A DNA stretch of 64,000 bases from Vicinamibacterales bacterium (GCA_035699745.1 DASSPH010000055.1:86969-150968); one strand, 5' to 3'. Shown: positions 1-9,374, counted from the stretch's first letter. Notes: generated by a model not told the origin, from the sequence alone. Numbers and translations are program-made.

Positions 1-1
1 C

Positions 2-1111
2 GGCCGCAGAAGCGTGCCGCGCCTGATCGCCGCCGGCCTCCTGCTGGGGGCGGTGTTCGCGCTCAAGTACAACGCGGGGCTGTTCGCGATCGTCGCGCTC
101 GCGGCCGCGGCCCTCACCATCGGCGTCGGCCTCCGCGACGCCGCCTGGCTCGCGGTTGGATCGTCGGTCGTCCCCGCCGCGCTGCTGCTGGTCTTCTGGC
201 GCGGCGGCGCCCTGAACGATCTGTACCAGGCGACCATCACCTACAACCTGCAGTACTCCGGTGAGACGTATGCCAGCCGCTGGGACATGCTCGGGTATCT
301 GGTGCGATTCCCGTTCGAGCGGGCGCGGCTCGACGGGCTGTGGCTCGCCGGAGGACTCGGCTGCGGCGTCCTCCTGGCCGCGGCCCGCGCGAGGCGCGCG
401 GCGTGGGTGCCGATCGTCTGGGTCGCCGCCGCCTGCCTGTCGATCGCGATCAACGGCAGCCGCAACCTGCCCCAGTATTTCCTGCAGGCCTCGCCGGCGC
501 TGGGGCTCGCCGCCGGAATGGGGGCCGCGATCGCGTTCAAGCCGTTGGCGCCCGCGCTTCGCGCCGGCGTCGCCGTCCTGCTGGCGATCGCCGTCTGGCG
601 CGCCGGGCCCGATCCGTTTCCCGATCTGGCGCGGAACGTCTGGCACGACGCCCGGTACATGTTCGGCCGCATCGACCGACGCACCCACCTCGCGCGGTTC
701 GGCGGAACGCGCAGCGGCGAGAAGTTTTCGGCGCTCGACAACATCGACCTCGGGGCGTATCTCGCGTCCCGCACCGGACCGGACGAGCCGGTGTACGTCT
801 TCGGCTTCTCGCCGGGCGCTTACGCGTATGCGCAGCGGCGGAGCGCTTCGCGGTTCTTCTGGAGCCGGCCGGTGATCGTGCGATTCAACGCGCAGGATCC
901 GCGCTACGCCGTCGCCGGGCTGGCCGACGAGCTGCGGAGCCGGCCGCCGGCGTACGTGGTGCTGCAGAAGCGCGACTGGGCTCCGGACGTCCCGGACTCC
1001 GCCGGGTTCTTCGTGGCGCAGCCGGCGCTGGTGGCCTGGCTGCGCGACGAGTACCACCAGGTGCCGGACGCGGTCGAGGGCTTCCTCACGTGGGAGCGCA
1101 ACGGACGATGA
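2..1111 (+). CDS. GT-C type membrane glycosyltransferase, C-terminal part (truncated by window edge)
   Basis: The reading frame is open to the left edge, so the true start lies outside; an in-frame GTG at 14 is not convincing. The visible part has about eight hydrophobic segments followed by a soluble C-terminal region of roughly 150 residues, the layout of PMT/ArnT-like GT-C enzymes that move a lipid-linked sugar onto a periplasmic acceptor. The acidic catalytic loop of this family lies near the N-terminus and would be upstream. Its TGA overlaps the ATG of the next gene (ATGA at 1108-1111), so the two are translationally coupled. The family call rests on topology and phrases such as ALKYNAG typical of this group; the substrate is unknown. 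Confidence 0.6.
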   Translation, partial: GRRSVPRLIAAGLLLGAVFALKYNAGLFAIVALAAAALTIGVGLRDAAWLAVGSSVVPAALLLVFWRGGALNDLYQATITYNLQYSGETYASRWDMLGYLVRFPFERARLDGLWLAGGLGCGVLLAAARARRAAWVPIVWVAAACLSIAINGSRNLPQYFLQASPALGLAAGMGAAIAFKPLAPALRAGVAVLLAIAVWRAGPDPFPDLARNVWHDARYMFGRIDRRTHLARFGGTRSGEKFSALDNIDLGAYLASRTGPDEPVYVFGFSPGAYAYAQRRSASRFFWSRPVIVRFNAQDPRYAVAGLADELRSRPPAYVVLQKRDWAPDVPDSAGFFVAQPALVAWLRDEYHQVPDAVEGFLTWERNGR

Positions 1112-2775
1112 CCCAACGCCGGTTCGCTGCGGCACTCCTCGCCATCGCGCTCCTGGCGCTGACGCTGCGGGTGATCTTCCCCGCCGCCGATCCCCCCTGG
1201 CGCCCGACGGTCGGCATCGTCTGGCACGACGAAGGGGCGTGGACGCACAACGCGCGCAACAAGGCGCTGTTCGGCGCGTGGCGGCTGGACAACTGGAATC
1301 CCGTCTACGTCGCGCCGGTGTTCACCGCGCTCGAGTACGCGGCGTTCGAAACCTTGGGCGTCGGGCTCCGGCAGGCCCGCCTGGTCAGCCAGCTCGCCGG
1401 CTTTCTCTCCGTCGTCCTGCTGGCGCTGGGCGTGTGCCGGATCGCGGGGCGCGTCGCGGGAGTGATCGCCGGCGGCCTGCTCGCCACCAACTACGTGTAC
1501 GTGATGTACGGCCGCGCCGCGATCATGGAGTCGCTGATGGCGGCGCTGATCGTGGCGTCGTGGTACTGCTCGACCCGCGCGGAGAAACAGCCGATGTGGG
1601 GTGCGCTCGCCGGGGTGTGCGCCACGCTCGCGTTCTTCACCAAGGCCGCGGCGGCGTTCTATGTCGGGGCGCTGGGATTGGTCGTCGCTGCCCGGATGCT
1701 GGATCGTGAGCGGACGTCTGCGTCGTGGACGATCGCGGGCCTGGCGGCGTCGTTTGCGGCGGTGGGACTCTTCTTCGTGCTGCCGCACTGGGCGGACTAT
1801 CAGTTCTACAACTGGCAGATGTCGGTGACGCGCAAGCCTTCGTACGATCTGGCGTCGCTGGCGATGCGATTCTCGTGGTTTCCGGTGATCCACGACACGT
1901 TCAGCCGGATGTGGTTCGCGCTGTGTCTGGGCCTGTTCGGCGGGTGGGGGATCGCGGTCCGCTGGCGGCAGGCCGGTGACGGCGAGCGCCTGCTGCTGCT
2001 GTGGCTCGCCGTGGGCTCGATCGAGCTGCTCGTGCACGACGTCGGCAACGAGCGCCGCTTCGTGTTCCTGATCCCCGTGCTCGTGGCGCTCGCCGGCATC
2101 GTGCTCGCGCGCGGCACGCTGCTGCCGGCCGAAGCCGCCGACGTGCCGCGCAAGCGGGTCCTGCTCGCCGCGCCGCTGCTGCTCTACAGCGCCTACGTGC
2201 TGTTCGGACCGCTGGTGCGGGTGCCGTTCCTCGAGCAGGTTCGCGCGAACGTGTTCCGGATGCCGGTCCGGCTCGCCGTCGTCTCGGCACTGGTGATGGT
2301 CGCGGTGCTGTTGCTGGGGTGGGCGCGCGCCGCCCGGCTGCTGACGTCGCTGCGATGGCGGCCTGCGTTCGCCGGCGGCTTTCTCGGGCTGGCGATGACC
2401 TGGCACCTGGCGCAGTTCGTCGACTACGCGCGCCACCGCACGTATGAAAACTACGCCGCGTCGATTGCGCTCGGCCGCGTGCTGCCGCCGGGAACGGCCG
2501 TGCAGGGGAAGCTCGCCAACGGCCTGGCGCTCGAGAATCGAATCCGCCCCATCTTCATCGGGCACGAGTTCGGCAACTATGCCGACCGGAAAGACCGCTG
2601 GGATGTGCGGTATATTTTGACGTATACCGATCCGGAAATCGGCTACGAGGGGGACCAGATCCTCGACGTGCTCGCCGCCTATCCGGGATGGCGCATCATC
2701 ATGACGTTCGACGTCGCGGAAACGCGCTCGGGCCACGACACGGCCGCGCTGATCGAGAAGCGTGCGCGCGATTGA
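1108..2775 (+). CDS. GT-C/PMT-family membrane glycosyltransferase
   Basis: This 555-residue polytopic inner-membrane protein has a signal-anchor helix at about 6-24, followed by the motif WHDEGAW at 39-45. An Asp-Glu pair in the first periplasmic loop is the catalytic signature of GT-C enzymes that use polyprenyl-phosphate sugars. About ten further hydrophobic segments follow, then a soluble tail that probably binds the acceptor. It overlaps the previous gene by 4 nt and the next by 14 nt, so it sits inside a coupled glycan operon. Donor and acceptor cannot be read from sequence. A role in cell-surface glycan or lipid decoration is inferred from the neighbours. Confidence 0.7.
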   Translation: MTQRRFAAALLAIALLALTLRVIFPAADPPWRPTVGIVWHDEGAWTHNARNKALFGAWRLDNWNPVYVAPVFTALEYAAFETLGVGLRQARLVSQLAGFLSVVLLALGVCRIAGRVAGVIAGGLLATNYVYVMYGRAAIMESLMAALIVASWYCSTRAEKQPMWGALAGVCATLAFFTKAAAAFYVGALGLVVAARMLDRERTSASWTIAGLAASFAAVGLFFVLPHWADYQFYNWQMSVTRKPSYDLASLAMRFSWFPVIHDTFSRMWFALCLGLFGGWGIAVRWRQAGDGERLLLLWLAVGSIELLVHDVGNERRFVFLIPVLVALAGIVLARGTLLPAEAADVPRKRVLLAAPLLLYSAYVLFGPLVRVPFLEQVRANVFRMPVRLAVVSALVMVAVLLLGWARAARLLTSLRWRPAFAGGFLGLAMTWHLAQFVDYARHRTYENYAASIALGRVLPPGTAVQGKLANGLALENRIRPIFIGHEFGNYADRKDRWDVRYILTYTDPEIGYEGDQILDVLAAYPGWRIIMTFDVAETRSGHDTAALIEKRARD

Positions 2776-3643
2776 CGAGCGCGCCATCAAGGCGCACGCC
2801 GACCAGCGCTTCCGCTCCGAATACGATTACGCCCTGTTCGAGTATTACCGCAGCGCCAAGGTGATCGCATTCCTCGAGCGCGCCGGCGTCGCGGTCGGCG
2901 GCCGCGTGCTCGACGCGGGGTGCGGCGGCGGCGGCATGCCGCTGTCGCTCGCCGAGGAGGTCCGCGAAGCGGTGGGTATCGATCCAATCGACCGGTTCGG
3001 GGACGCCGGCGTCCGGCTGGCGCGGGAACGGGGCGTGCGGAACGTCCGTTTCGCGCGCGCCGACGGCATGGCGCTGCCGTTCGCCGGCGGGGTCTTCGAT
3101 CTGGTGCTGTCGCATGCGGTCATCGAACACGTGGCGGACGCAGGACTGTATCTGCGCGAGTGCGCGCGCGTGCTCGCGGCCGGCGGACGGATGTATCTCT
3201 CGACCTCGCCGTATCTGTCGTTCGCCGGCGCGCACCTCCCGCGGCTGAGGCTCCAGCTTCCGCTGCATCTCCTCGCCGGACGCCGCGTCGCGTTTGCCAC
3301 CTTCAGCTGGCTCGCCCGTCACGCGCCGTGGACGCTGAAGGAGCCGGCGCACGAGAACTCGTTCATCCAGCTCGCGCGCAGGGGACAGACCAAGGAGGAC
3401 GATCTGCTGGAGAAAGTGACGGTATCGGGACTGCGCGCGCGGATTGCGTCCGCCGGCCTGGCGATCGTGCGGGAAGAGCTGCACGTGACCGGGACGGTGC
3501 GCCGTCTGCCGGCGTTCCTCGCCGACGCCGTCCGTGAAGACGGCCTCACCCGCGACATCTTCATCTCGAACATGGAATACGTGCTCGCCCACGCGGGCGC
3601 CCCTTCGGCTCCCTCCGCTCGCCCGGGGCAGGCGGGAGCATAG
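2762..3643 (+). CDS. class I SAM-dependent methyltransferase
   Basis: This 293-residue cytosolic enzyme has methyltransferase motif I at 49-60 (VLDAGCGGGGMP), an acidic post-I region (GIDPIDRF), and a FDLVLSHAVIEHV motif like that of UbiE/Methyltransf_11 proteins. The start is GTG at 2762, inside the end of the previous gene; no later start preserves the N-terminal helix. The position among glycosyltransferases suggests it methylates a sugar or lipid-linked intermediate. The substrate is inferred only from context. Confidence 0.75.
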   Translation: MRAIDERAIKAHADQRFRSEYDYALFEYYRSAKVIAFLERAGVAVGGRVLDAGCGGGGMPLSLAEEVREAVGIDPIDRFGDAGVRLARERGVRNVRFARADGMALPFAGGVFDLVLSHAVIEHVADAGLYLRECARVLAAGGRMYLSTSPYLSFAGAHLPRLRLQLPLHLLAGRRVAFATFSWLARHAPWTLKEPAHENSFIQLARRGQTKEDDLLEKVTVSGLRARIASAGLAIVREELHVTGTVRRLPAFLADAVREDGLTRDIFISNMEYVLAHAGAPSAPSARPGQAGA

Positions 3644-3649
3644 CGCCGC

Positions 3650-4699
3650 ATGCCCGTTCCCGACGTCGATCGCTACCGTCCCGACGACCGCCGCTCCGTC
3701 GAAGCGCTGTATCGCCGCGTCTTCGGCAACGATGCCGCCGAAGCGAGCCGCCTGCGCTGGGAGTGGCAGTACAGGAAGAACCCGAACAATCCCGGCGGGG
3801 AACCGGAGATCTGGGTGGCGCGGGAAGGCCCCGCCATCATCGGTCAGTACGCCACGATGCCGGTGCGCCTGTCGGTCCGCGGGCGCGAGGTCGTCGGATC
3901 GTGGGGCATGGACGTGATGGTCGCTCCCGAACGGCAGCGCCGCGGCCTGGGCGAAGTGCTGTTCCGGACCTGGGACCGCAACGTCGGCGCCTCGCTCGGC
4001 CTCGGTCTCTCGGAGGCCTCGTACCGCCTGTTCCAGAAACTCAAGTGGCCCGACGTGGGGCCGGTGCCGTGCCTGATCAAGCCGCTGTCCCGCCGCGCGT
4101 TCCGTCACCCGCGCTGGCCGGTGCCGCTCAACCGCTTCATCTCGTTCCTCACCTGGCCCTTCGTGATGATCGTGGCGCGCTCGCGTCCGCTGAGCGCCGA
4201 AGTGCGGGTCATCCACCGCTTCGACGAGAGCTTCACCGCGTTGTGGGAACGGGTGGCGCCCAAGTTCGACCTCGCCGTCCGCCGCGACGCGGCGTATCTG
4301 AACTGGAAGTTCGCCACCGCGCCGCACGTCCGCTATTCGATTGCCGCGCTCGTCCGCGAGGGCAGCACCGCCGGGTACGCGGTCTACCGGCACCTGCACG
4401 AGCCGCGCGGACGGGTGACGCTGCTGGTCGACTTTCTCGCCGATCCCGACGACGAGCAGGGGATCGCCACGCTGCTGCACTGGGTCGATCGCGAAGCGCG
4501 GCAGGCGGACTCGGACAAGATCCGCACGTTCGCGATGCACGCCGGCTTTCGCCGGATCCTGCGCAAGTCGGGCTACTTCGTCGTCAAATCGACGATGGAG
4601 TTCGTCGTCAAGGTGAACGGCACGGACGTGCCGCCGGATTTCTACGAGAACACCGACCACTGGCACGTCACGCTCGGCGATTCCGATCAGGACCGGTGA
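3650..4699 (+). CDS. GNAT-family N-acetyltransferase
   Basis: This 349-residue protein has a GNAT core in its first ~150 residues: an acceptor-binding N-terminus (YRRVFGNDAAEASRLRWEWQY), a central strand MDVMVAPERQRRGLGEVLF with the Q/R-x-x-G-x-G/A acetyl-CoA loop (QRRGLG), and a long C-terminal part that could be a second degenerate GNAT lobe. Similar proteins in polysaccharide operons acetylate amino sugars or transfer amino acids. It begins 6 nt after the methyltransferase stop and is followed 12 nt later by the deacetylase gene, consistent with one transcript. The target is unknown. Confidence 0.7.
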   Translation: MPVPDVDRYRPDDRRSVEALYRRVFGNDAAEASRLRWEWQYRKNPNNPGGEPEIWVAREGPAIIGQYATMPVRLSVRGREVVGSWGMDVMVAPERQRRGLGEVLFRTWDRNVGASLGLGLSEASYRLFQKLKWPDVGPVPCLIKPLSRRAFRHPRWPVPLNRFISFLTWPFVMIVARSRPLSAEVRVIHRFDESFTALWERVAPKFDLAVRRDAAYLNWKFATAPHVRYSIAALVREGSTAGYAVYRHLHEPRGRVTLLVDFLADPDDEQGIATLLHWVDREARQADSDKIRTFAMHAGFRRILRKSGYFVVKSTMEFVVKVNGTDVPPDFYENTDHWHVTLGDSDQDR

Positions 4700-4711
4700 C
4701 GCGCTCGACAC

Positions 4712-5698
4712 ATGCATCTACTCGTCGGCATCGACACCGAAGGCGACAATCAGTGGGACGCGCAGGCGCGGCTGAACCAGCGCTTCGAGAACATCTATGC
4801 GCTGCCGGCGCTGCACGCGCTGTTCGCCCGCCACGGCGTGCGTCCGACCTACGTGATTACCTATCCGGTGGCCACCGACGCGCGCTCGGCGGAGGTGCTG
4901 CGCGAGCTGAAGGGGCGCGGCGACTGCGAGATCGGCGCGCATCACCATGCCTGGGAGACGCCGCCGTGCACCGCCGATGACGTCCGGCGGCATGCGTATG
5001 CGGCGAGCCTGCCGCTGCCGCAATTCGAGGCGCAGCTCGCCTCGCTGACGGCCGCCATCGCGGACGCGGTCGGCGCGCGCCCGGTGTCGTACCGTTCGGG
5101 CCGCTTCGGGTTCTCCGCCGCTCACGTCGCCGCGCTCGAGCGGGAGGGCTACCTGATCGAGTCGAGCGTCGCGCCGCTCTTCTACGAGGGGCACAAACGC
5201 GGGCCCGATTTCGTCGAGGCGCCGCTGACGCCGTATTTCCTGGCCTACGACAACGCGACGCGGCCGGGAACGAGCAACCTGCTCGAGGTGCCGGTGTCGG
5301 CCGCCTTGAATCGCCGCCTGCCCAGGGCGGTGCAGTATCTCTACGCCCGCGCGCCGCGGCCGTACACCACCAAGCGCGTGCTGCGCAAGCTGGGCATCGC
5401 CCGCGTGCGCTGGCTGCGCCCGTCGTACTCGTCGCTGGACGACATGAAGGCGCTCGCGCACGACCTCGCCGCCGCGGGCGAGCCGGTCCTGAACCTGCTG
5501 TTCCATTCCAGCGAGGCGATCGTCGGCGGCAGCCCGTACAACCGCACGTCCGCCGAACTCGCCGCCTTCTGCGAACGCCTCGAACGCTTCTTCGCATATG
5601 CGACGGCAACGCTGAACGCCCGACCCGCCACTTTCACCGAGTTCCGCCGCGGCTACGGCGGACCCGCGCACTCCGCACCCGGCACCCGGCAGCCGTGA
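4712..5698 (+). CDS. polysaccharide deacetylase-like (NodB fold) protein
   Basis: This 328-residue protein opens with LVGIDTEGD, where the Asp matches the first metal/catalytic aspartate of NodB-type deacetylases. It then shows EIGAHHHAWE (the His-rich metal site) and YRSGRFGF, the R-x-G motif 3 of carbohydrate esterase family 4. There is no signal peptide, so it probably acts on a cytosolic or membrane-facing glycan precursor. Its TGA overlaps the GTG of the next gene (GTGA, 5695-5698). Together with the GNAT gene it suggests a cycle of acetyl addition and removal on an amino sugar, which is an inference. Confidence 0.7.
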   Translation: MHLLVGIDTEGDNQWDAQARLNQRFENIYALPALHALFARHGVRPTYVITYPVATDARSAEVLRELKGRGDCEIGAHHHAWETPPCTADDVRRHAYAASLPLPQFEAQLASLTAAIADAVGARPVSYRSGRFGFSAAHVAALEREGYLIESSVAPLFYEGHKRGPDFVEAPLTPYFLAYDNATRPGTSNLLEVPVSAALNRRLPRAVQYLYARAPRPYTTKRVLRKLGIARVRWLRPSYSSLDDMKALAHDLAAAGEPVLNLLFHSSEAIVGGSPYNRTSAELAAFCERLERFFAYATATLNARPATFTEFRRGYGGPAHSAPGTRQP

Positions 5699-6828
5699 GA
5701 ATCCTCCACGTGACGCCGCATCTGCCGCCCGACCAGGCCGCGAACGCGCTGCTGCCGCACCACCTGGGAGAGTGGGCGCGCGAGCGCGGCGACAGCGTCC
5801 ACTTCATCGCGCATCCGCCAGTGGGCGGGCCGGCGGAGCCGCGTGAGAACGTCACGTGGATTCCCCGCACCAGGCGCTCGCCCGCCCAGCGGTTCTTCCG
5901 CCTCGGCTCGATCGCCGGCGCCCTGCGCATCCGGCGCGAAGCGCGCCCGCTGCTGGCCTCCGCCGACATCGTGCACGTGCACAGCAACGGCCTGCTGCCC
6001 GAGCTGTCCGCCCGCCTCGCCCGCACGCTTCGCAAGCCCGTCGTGCTGACGCTCTACGGGACGGAGATCTGGCACTACCGGCGCAAGGCCGGCGTCGATC
6101 TCTTCACCAGCGCGTATCGTCACGCCGACGCGGTGACGTTCTACAGCCAGCGGCTGCACGAGCGGGCGGGCGAGCTGGGGCTCGATCGTCCCGGCTGTTC
6201 CGTCATCTATCCGCCGGTCGCCGCGTCCTTTCGTTTTCACGACCGCGCGGAGATGCTCGCGGTGCGCCGCGCGCTCGGCCTGGCGTGCTCGAAGGTGCTG
6301 GTCAACGTGAAGCGGCTGCATCCGCTGGCCGGGCAGCGCCATCTGCTGCAGGCCATGCCGGCGATCCTCCGCGCCCACCCGGATACGCACCTGGTCATCT
6401 GCGGCACCGGCGCGCTGCTGCCGGAGCTGCAGGCGCTCGCGCGGTCGCTGGACGTCGAACGCCGCGTCACGTTCGCCGGCCTGGTCGACAACGCCGTGGT
6501 CGCACGGTACTGCGCCGCCGCAGACCTCTTCGTCCTGCCGTCTCTCTTGGAAGCGCTGCCCACCGTGGCGGTCGAAGCCCTCGCGTCCGGCACACCCGTC
6601 GTCTCGTCTGACAATCCCGGCGGCGTCGAGCTGAACCGCGTGTTCGGCGACGACGTGACCGTCGTGCCGCGCGAGCAGCCCGGGCCGCTCGCCGGGGCGA
6701 TCGCGAGCGCGCTCGACGAGCCGCGCCGCACGCGCGACGCGACGCGCCTGATCATCGAGCAGCGCTTCCGCGCCGGCGCGGTGGCGCGGCGATACTGGGA
6801 CGTCTACGCGGGCGTCGTACGGCGATGA
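5695..6828 (+). CDS. glycosyltransferase family 4 (GT-B fold)
   Basis: This 377-residue protein has the two-domain GT-B layout. The N-terminal part starts MRILHVTPHLPPD with an acceptor-binding loop. The C-terminal half carries VNVKRLHPLAGQ, a donor-binding region near 280, and the EX7E motif EALPTVAVE of retaining GT4 enzymes. It starts with GTG overlapping the previous stop and ends with TGA overlapping the ATG of the next gene. It is probably the cytosolic enzyme adding a nucleotide-sugar residue during glycan assembly; the sugar is unknown. Confidence 0.82.
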   Translation: MRILHVTPHLPPDQAANALLPHHLGEWARERGDSVHFIAHPPVGGPAEPRENVTWIPRTRRSPAQRFFRLGSIAGALRIRREARPLLASADIVHVHSNGLLPELSARLARTLRKPVVLTLYGTEIWHYRRKAGVDLFTSAYRHADAVTFYSQRLHERAGELGLDRPGCSVIYPPVAASFRFHDRAEMLAVRRALGLACSKVLVNVKRLHPLAGQRHLLQAMPAILRAHPDTHLVICGTGALLPELQALARSLDVERRVTFAGLVDNAVVARYCAAADLFVLPSLLEALPTVAVEALASGTPVVSSDNPGGVELNRVFGDDVTVVPREQPGPLAGAIASALDEPRRTRDATRLIIEQRFRAGAVARRYWDVYAGVVRR

Positions 6829-8720
6829 CCAGGATCGTCGCCAAGGCCGCCGTCACGGCGCTGATCTCCGGCCTGCTCGGCGCCGCATGGGTCGCGGTGC
6901 TCTACGCGTGGCACCCGGCGCTTCGCATCGAGTTCGATCGCGATCTGCCGCGCAACGTGTCGGGCATCTACGGCCCGGAACGCGACGAGGCGACCCGGCT
7001 GACGTTCGCCTGGACCGGCGCTGACGCGGTCGTTCGGCTGCCCGGCCTCGATCGCACCGGTCCGTGGATCGCCGACGTACGGGTGCGCGGCGCACGCGCC
7101 GGGAACAATCCCACGCTCGCCGTTCTCGCCGATGGGGTGGTGCTGGCGACGCGCGAGCTCTCGGCTGGCTGGACGGACCTGCGGATTCCGATCCCGCCGC
7201 GCCCCGACCGCCGCGGGCTCGTGCTCGGACTGCGCAGCTCGACGACGATAGTGCCCGGCCCGGCGGATCCGCGCGCGCTCGGGGTGATGCTCGATCGGCT
7301 CGTCGTGGCGCCCGAACGCGTCGTGCTGGTGCCGCGCCCGGCGCTCGAAGCGGCGGCGATCGCCGCTGCCCCGATCGGCGCGGCGCTGGCGGTGCTCGGC
7401 GTGACCGCGTCGGCGGCGATTGGCGGCGCCGTGCTGCTCAGCGCGGGGGGCGCGGCGATCGTCGCGCGCGGCTTCGGTCCGTTCACCGACTTCCCCGACC
7501 GAGCGGTCACGCTCGGCTTCGCGATCGGCATCGCGCTCGGGGCGATCGCGCTCGCGTTCCGGCTGCGCGGGGGCAAGCCGCGCAACACCGCACGGTTCGC
7601 GATCGCGTTCTCCGCCGCGGCGCTGTTTCTGAAGCTGCTGGTCCTGCTCCACCCCGACATGCCGATCGGAGACGCGATGTTCCACGCGCACCGGTTCCAG
7701 GGCGTGCTCGCCGGCCAGTGGTACTTCACGTCGACGGCGCCGGGCGGCTACCTGTTTCCGTATCCTCCCGGCCTCTACGTGTTCTCGGCGGCCTTCGCCG
7801 ATCTCGTGCGCCGCGGTGCGGGGGACGTGATCCTGCTGCGCGTTGTCACAACCACCGTCGACGTCGTCTGTGCCGCCTTGCTCTACACCGTCGTCGCCGC
7901 GGCATGGCGCGATCGGCTGGCGGCAGCGATCGGCGTCGCGATGTATCACTTGCTGCCGGCGACATTCGCCGTTCTCACGACCGGCAATCTCACGAACGCC
8001 TTCGCCCAGTCGCTGGCGCTGGGCGCGCTGGTCCTTGCCGGATACGGCGCCGTGCGTCTCGATCGCGTGATGACGGTGCTGCTGTTGACGGTGGTGCTCG
8101 CGGCCGCGTATCTGTCGCACACGAGCACCGCCGCGATCCTCGGCGTGGCCGCGCTTGCGACCGCGGCGCTCATGGCGGTGCGCGGAGGCGCGGCGCTGCG
8201 ATCCACGGCGATCGCGATCGCGATCGGCGCGGTCGTCGCGGCGCTGGCGGCGACGGCGATCTATTACGCGCATTTCGCCGACACCTACCGGTCGGAATTC
8301 GCCCGCATCGCCCAGGAGACCGCCACGAACGCGGCGGACGCCGGCGGACGCACCGCCGGCAATCGGCTGGCGGGCGTGCCCTACTCGGTGCGCATTCACT
8401 ATGGCGTGCCGGCGCTCCTGCTGGCGGCGTTCGGCGCGCTGCGGCTCTTCCGGCGCGGCGCCGACGCGCTCACGCTCACGCTGGGCGGGTGGGCCGGCGC
8501 CTGCGCGATCTTTCTGGCGATCGGCATCCTCACACCGGTGGACATGCGCTATTACCTCGCCGCGGCTCCGGTCGTCGCACTCGCCGCCGCATACGGCGCC
8601 TCGTCGGCGTGGGGGGAGCGCCCGCCGGCATCGCGGATGTGGTGGCGCACGGGCGCGGCGGCGCTGCTGGCCGGCACGATCTGGACGGGGTTCGGGCACT
8701 GGTGGCAGACGCTCGGATAG
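6825..8720 (+). CDS. large polytopic membrane protein, GT-C-like, unrecognised family
   Basis: This 631-residue protein has one N-terminal membrane helix, then a beta-rich periplasmic domain of about 130 residues (residues ~35-165), then ten or more hydrophobic segments. An extracytoplasmic loop after TM3-4 reads MPIGDAMFHAHRF, an acidic/His loop reminiscent of the catalytic loop of GT-C enzymes. I do not recognise a named family. It is the last gene of the glycan operon and overlaps the GT4 gene by 4 nt. A role as a polymer ligase or glycosyltransferase is plausible but unproven. Confidence 0.6.
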   Translation: MTRIVAKAAVTALISGLLGAAWVAVLYAWHPALRIEFDRDLPRNVSGIYGPERDEATRLTFAWTGADAVVRLPGLDRTGPWIADVRVRGARAGNNPTLAVLADGVVLATRELSAGWTDLRIPIPPRPDRRGLVLGLRSSTTIVPGPADPRALGVMLDRLVVAPERVVLVPRPALEAAAIAAAPIGAALAVLGVTASAAIGGAVLLSAGGAAIVARGFGPFTDFPDRAVTLGFAIGIALGAIALAFRLRGGKPRNTARFAIAFSAAALFLKLLVLLHPDMPIGDAMFHAHRFQGVLAGQWYFTSTAPGGYLFPYPPGLYVFSAAFADLVRRGAGDVILLRVVTTTVDVVCAALLYTVVAAAWRDRLAAAIGVAMYHLLPATFAVLTTGNLTNAFAQSLALGALVLAGYGAVRLDRVMTVLLLTVVLAAAYLSHTSTAAILGVAALATAALMAVRGGAALRSTAIAIAIGAVVAALAATAIYYAHFADTYRSEFARIAQETATNAADAGGRTAGNRLAGVPYSVRIHYGVPALLLAAFGALRLFRRGADALTLTLGGWAGACAIFLAIGILTPVDMRYYLAAAPVVALAAAYGASSAWGERPPASRMWWRTGAAALLAGTIWTGFGHWWQTLG

Positions 8721-8723
8721 GAT
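8718..8723 (+). promoter_or_regulatory. putative -10 box placing the yqeY mRNA start at its ATG
   Basis: TAGGAT lies exactly six bases before the ATG at 8730 and overlaps the stop codon of the upstream membrane-protein gene. The gap GGTCCC has no ribosome-binding sequence. If used, the transcript would begin at or next to the start codon (leaderless). No clear -35 box is visible. Confidence 0.4.
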
Positions 8724-8729
8724 GGTCCC

Positions 8730-9179
8730 ATGACATTGAGCGAGCAGATCTCACGCGACATCACGGAAGCGATGAAGGCCCGCGACGCGGTGAAGCTCTC
8801 CGCGCTGCGCATGGTCAAGGCGGCGTTGATGAACGGCGAGGTCGCCAAGGGACGGCCCCTGGAGGAGAGCGAGATGCAGCAGGTGCTCGCCTCGCTGCTG
8901 AAGCAGCGGCGCGACTCGATCGAGCAGTTCACGAAGGGCGGCCGCCAGGACCTGGTCGACAAGGAAACGGCGGAGGTCGGGATCCTGGAGCGCTACGCGC
9001 CGCCTGCGGCAAGCGCCGCCGATCTCGAGCAGGCGGTGGACGCGGCGATCAAGGAAACCGGCGCCGCCGGACCGAAGGACATGGGGCGCGTGATGAAGGC
9101 GGTGATGAGTGCGCTCGCCGGCAAATCGGCGGACGGCAAGGCCGTCAACGAAATGGTCCGCAAAAAGCTCGGCGGGTGA
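8730..9179 (+). CDS. yqeY: GatB/YqeY domain protein
   Basis: This 149-residue protein matches the small YqeY family along its full length: an N-terminal helical part (LSEQISRDITEAMKARD), a central LKQRRDSIEQF segment, and a C-terminal GPKDMGRVMKAVM motif shared with the tail domain of the GatB amidotransferase subunit. The tail domain binds tRNA in GatB; the free-standing protein is thought to be a tRNA-related factor, but its role is not settled. No membrane segments are present. It appears to have its own promoter and is followed by a good terminator. Confidence 0.88.
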   Translation: MTLSEQISRDITEAMKARDAVKLSALRMVKAALMNGEVAKGRPLEESEMQQVLASLLKQRRDSIEQFTKGGRQDLVDKETAEVGILERYAPPAASAADLEQAVDAAIKETGAAGPKDMGRVMKAVMSALAGKSADGKAVNEMVRKKLGG

Positions 9180-9254
9180 TGCAAACTTTTTCCGCCATGC
9201 ATCGTCTAATCATTTTGAAAGGCAACGCACAAGCCTCTCATCCATCCTCCATGG

Positions 9255-9283
9255 GGCCTCCGCTGAAAGGCGGGGGCCTTTTT
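9255..9283 (+). terminator. rho-independent terminator after yqeY
   Basis: A 9-bp stem (9255-9263 with 9270-9278, one G-T pair), a six-base loop (64-69 of that row, TGAAAG) and five T residues at 9279-9283 form a textbook intrinsic terminator 75 bp after the yqeY stop. Confidence 0.85.
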
Positions 9284-9320
9284 ACTTTGCCGGCGGCTTT
9301 ACATCCTTGACAAACCGTTC

Positions 9321-9345
9321 GGATGCGGGACGGCTGTGCGCATCC
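9321..9345 (-). terminator. 7-bp hairpin downstream of the flippase gene
   Basis: GGATGCG at 9321-9327 pairs perfectly with CGCATCC at 9339-9345 across an 11-base loop, about 30 bp past the stop of the leftward flippase gene. No T-run follows on the minus strand, so it may only be an mRNA 3' stabiliser. The rest of 9284-9374 holds nothing recognisable. Confidence 0.3.
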
Positions 9346-9374
9346 GCACGCTGCCCGTTCCCGGATAGTGTCCG

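Noticed and set aside
2699..4717. 672-residue antisense open frame on the minus strand
   Set aside because: It lies fully opposite three well-supported genes, is rich in Arg/His/Gln/Asp low-complexity text and matches no family; long shadow frames are expected at this G+C content.
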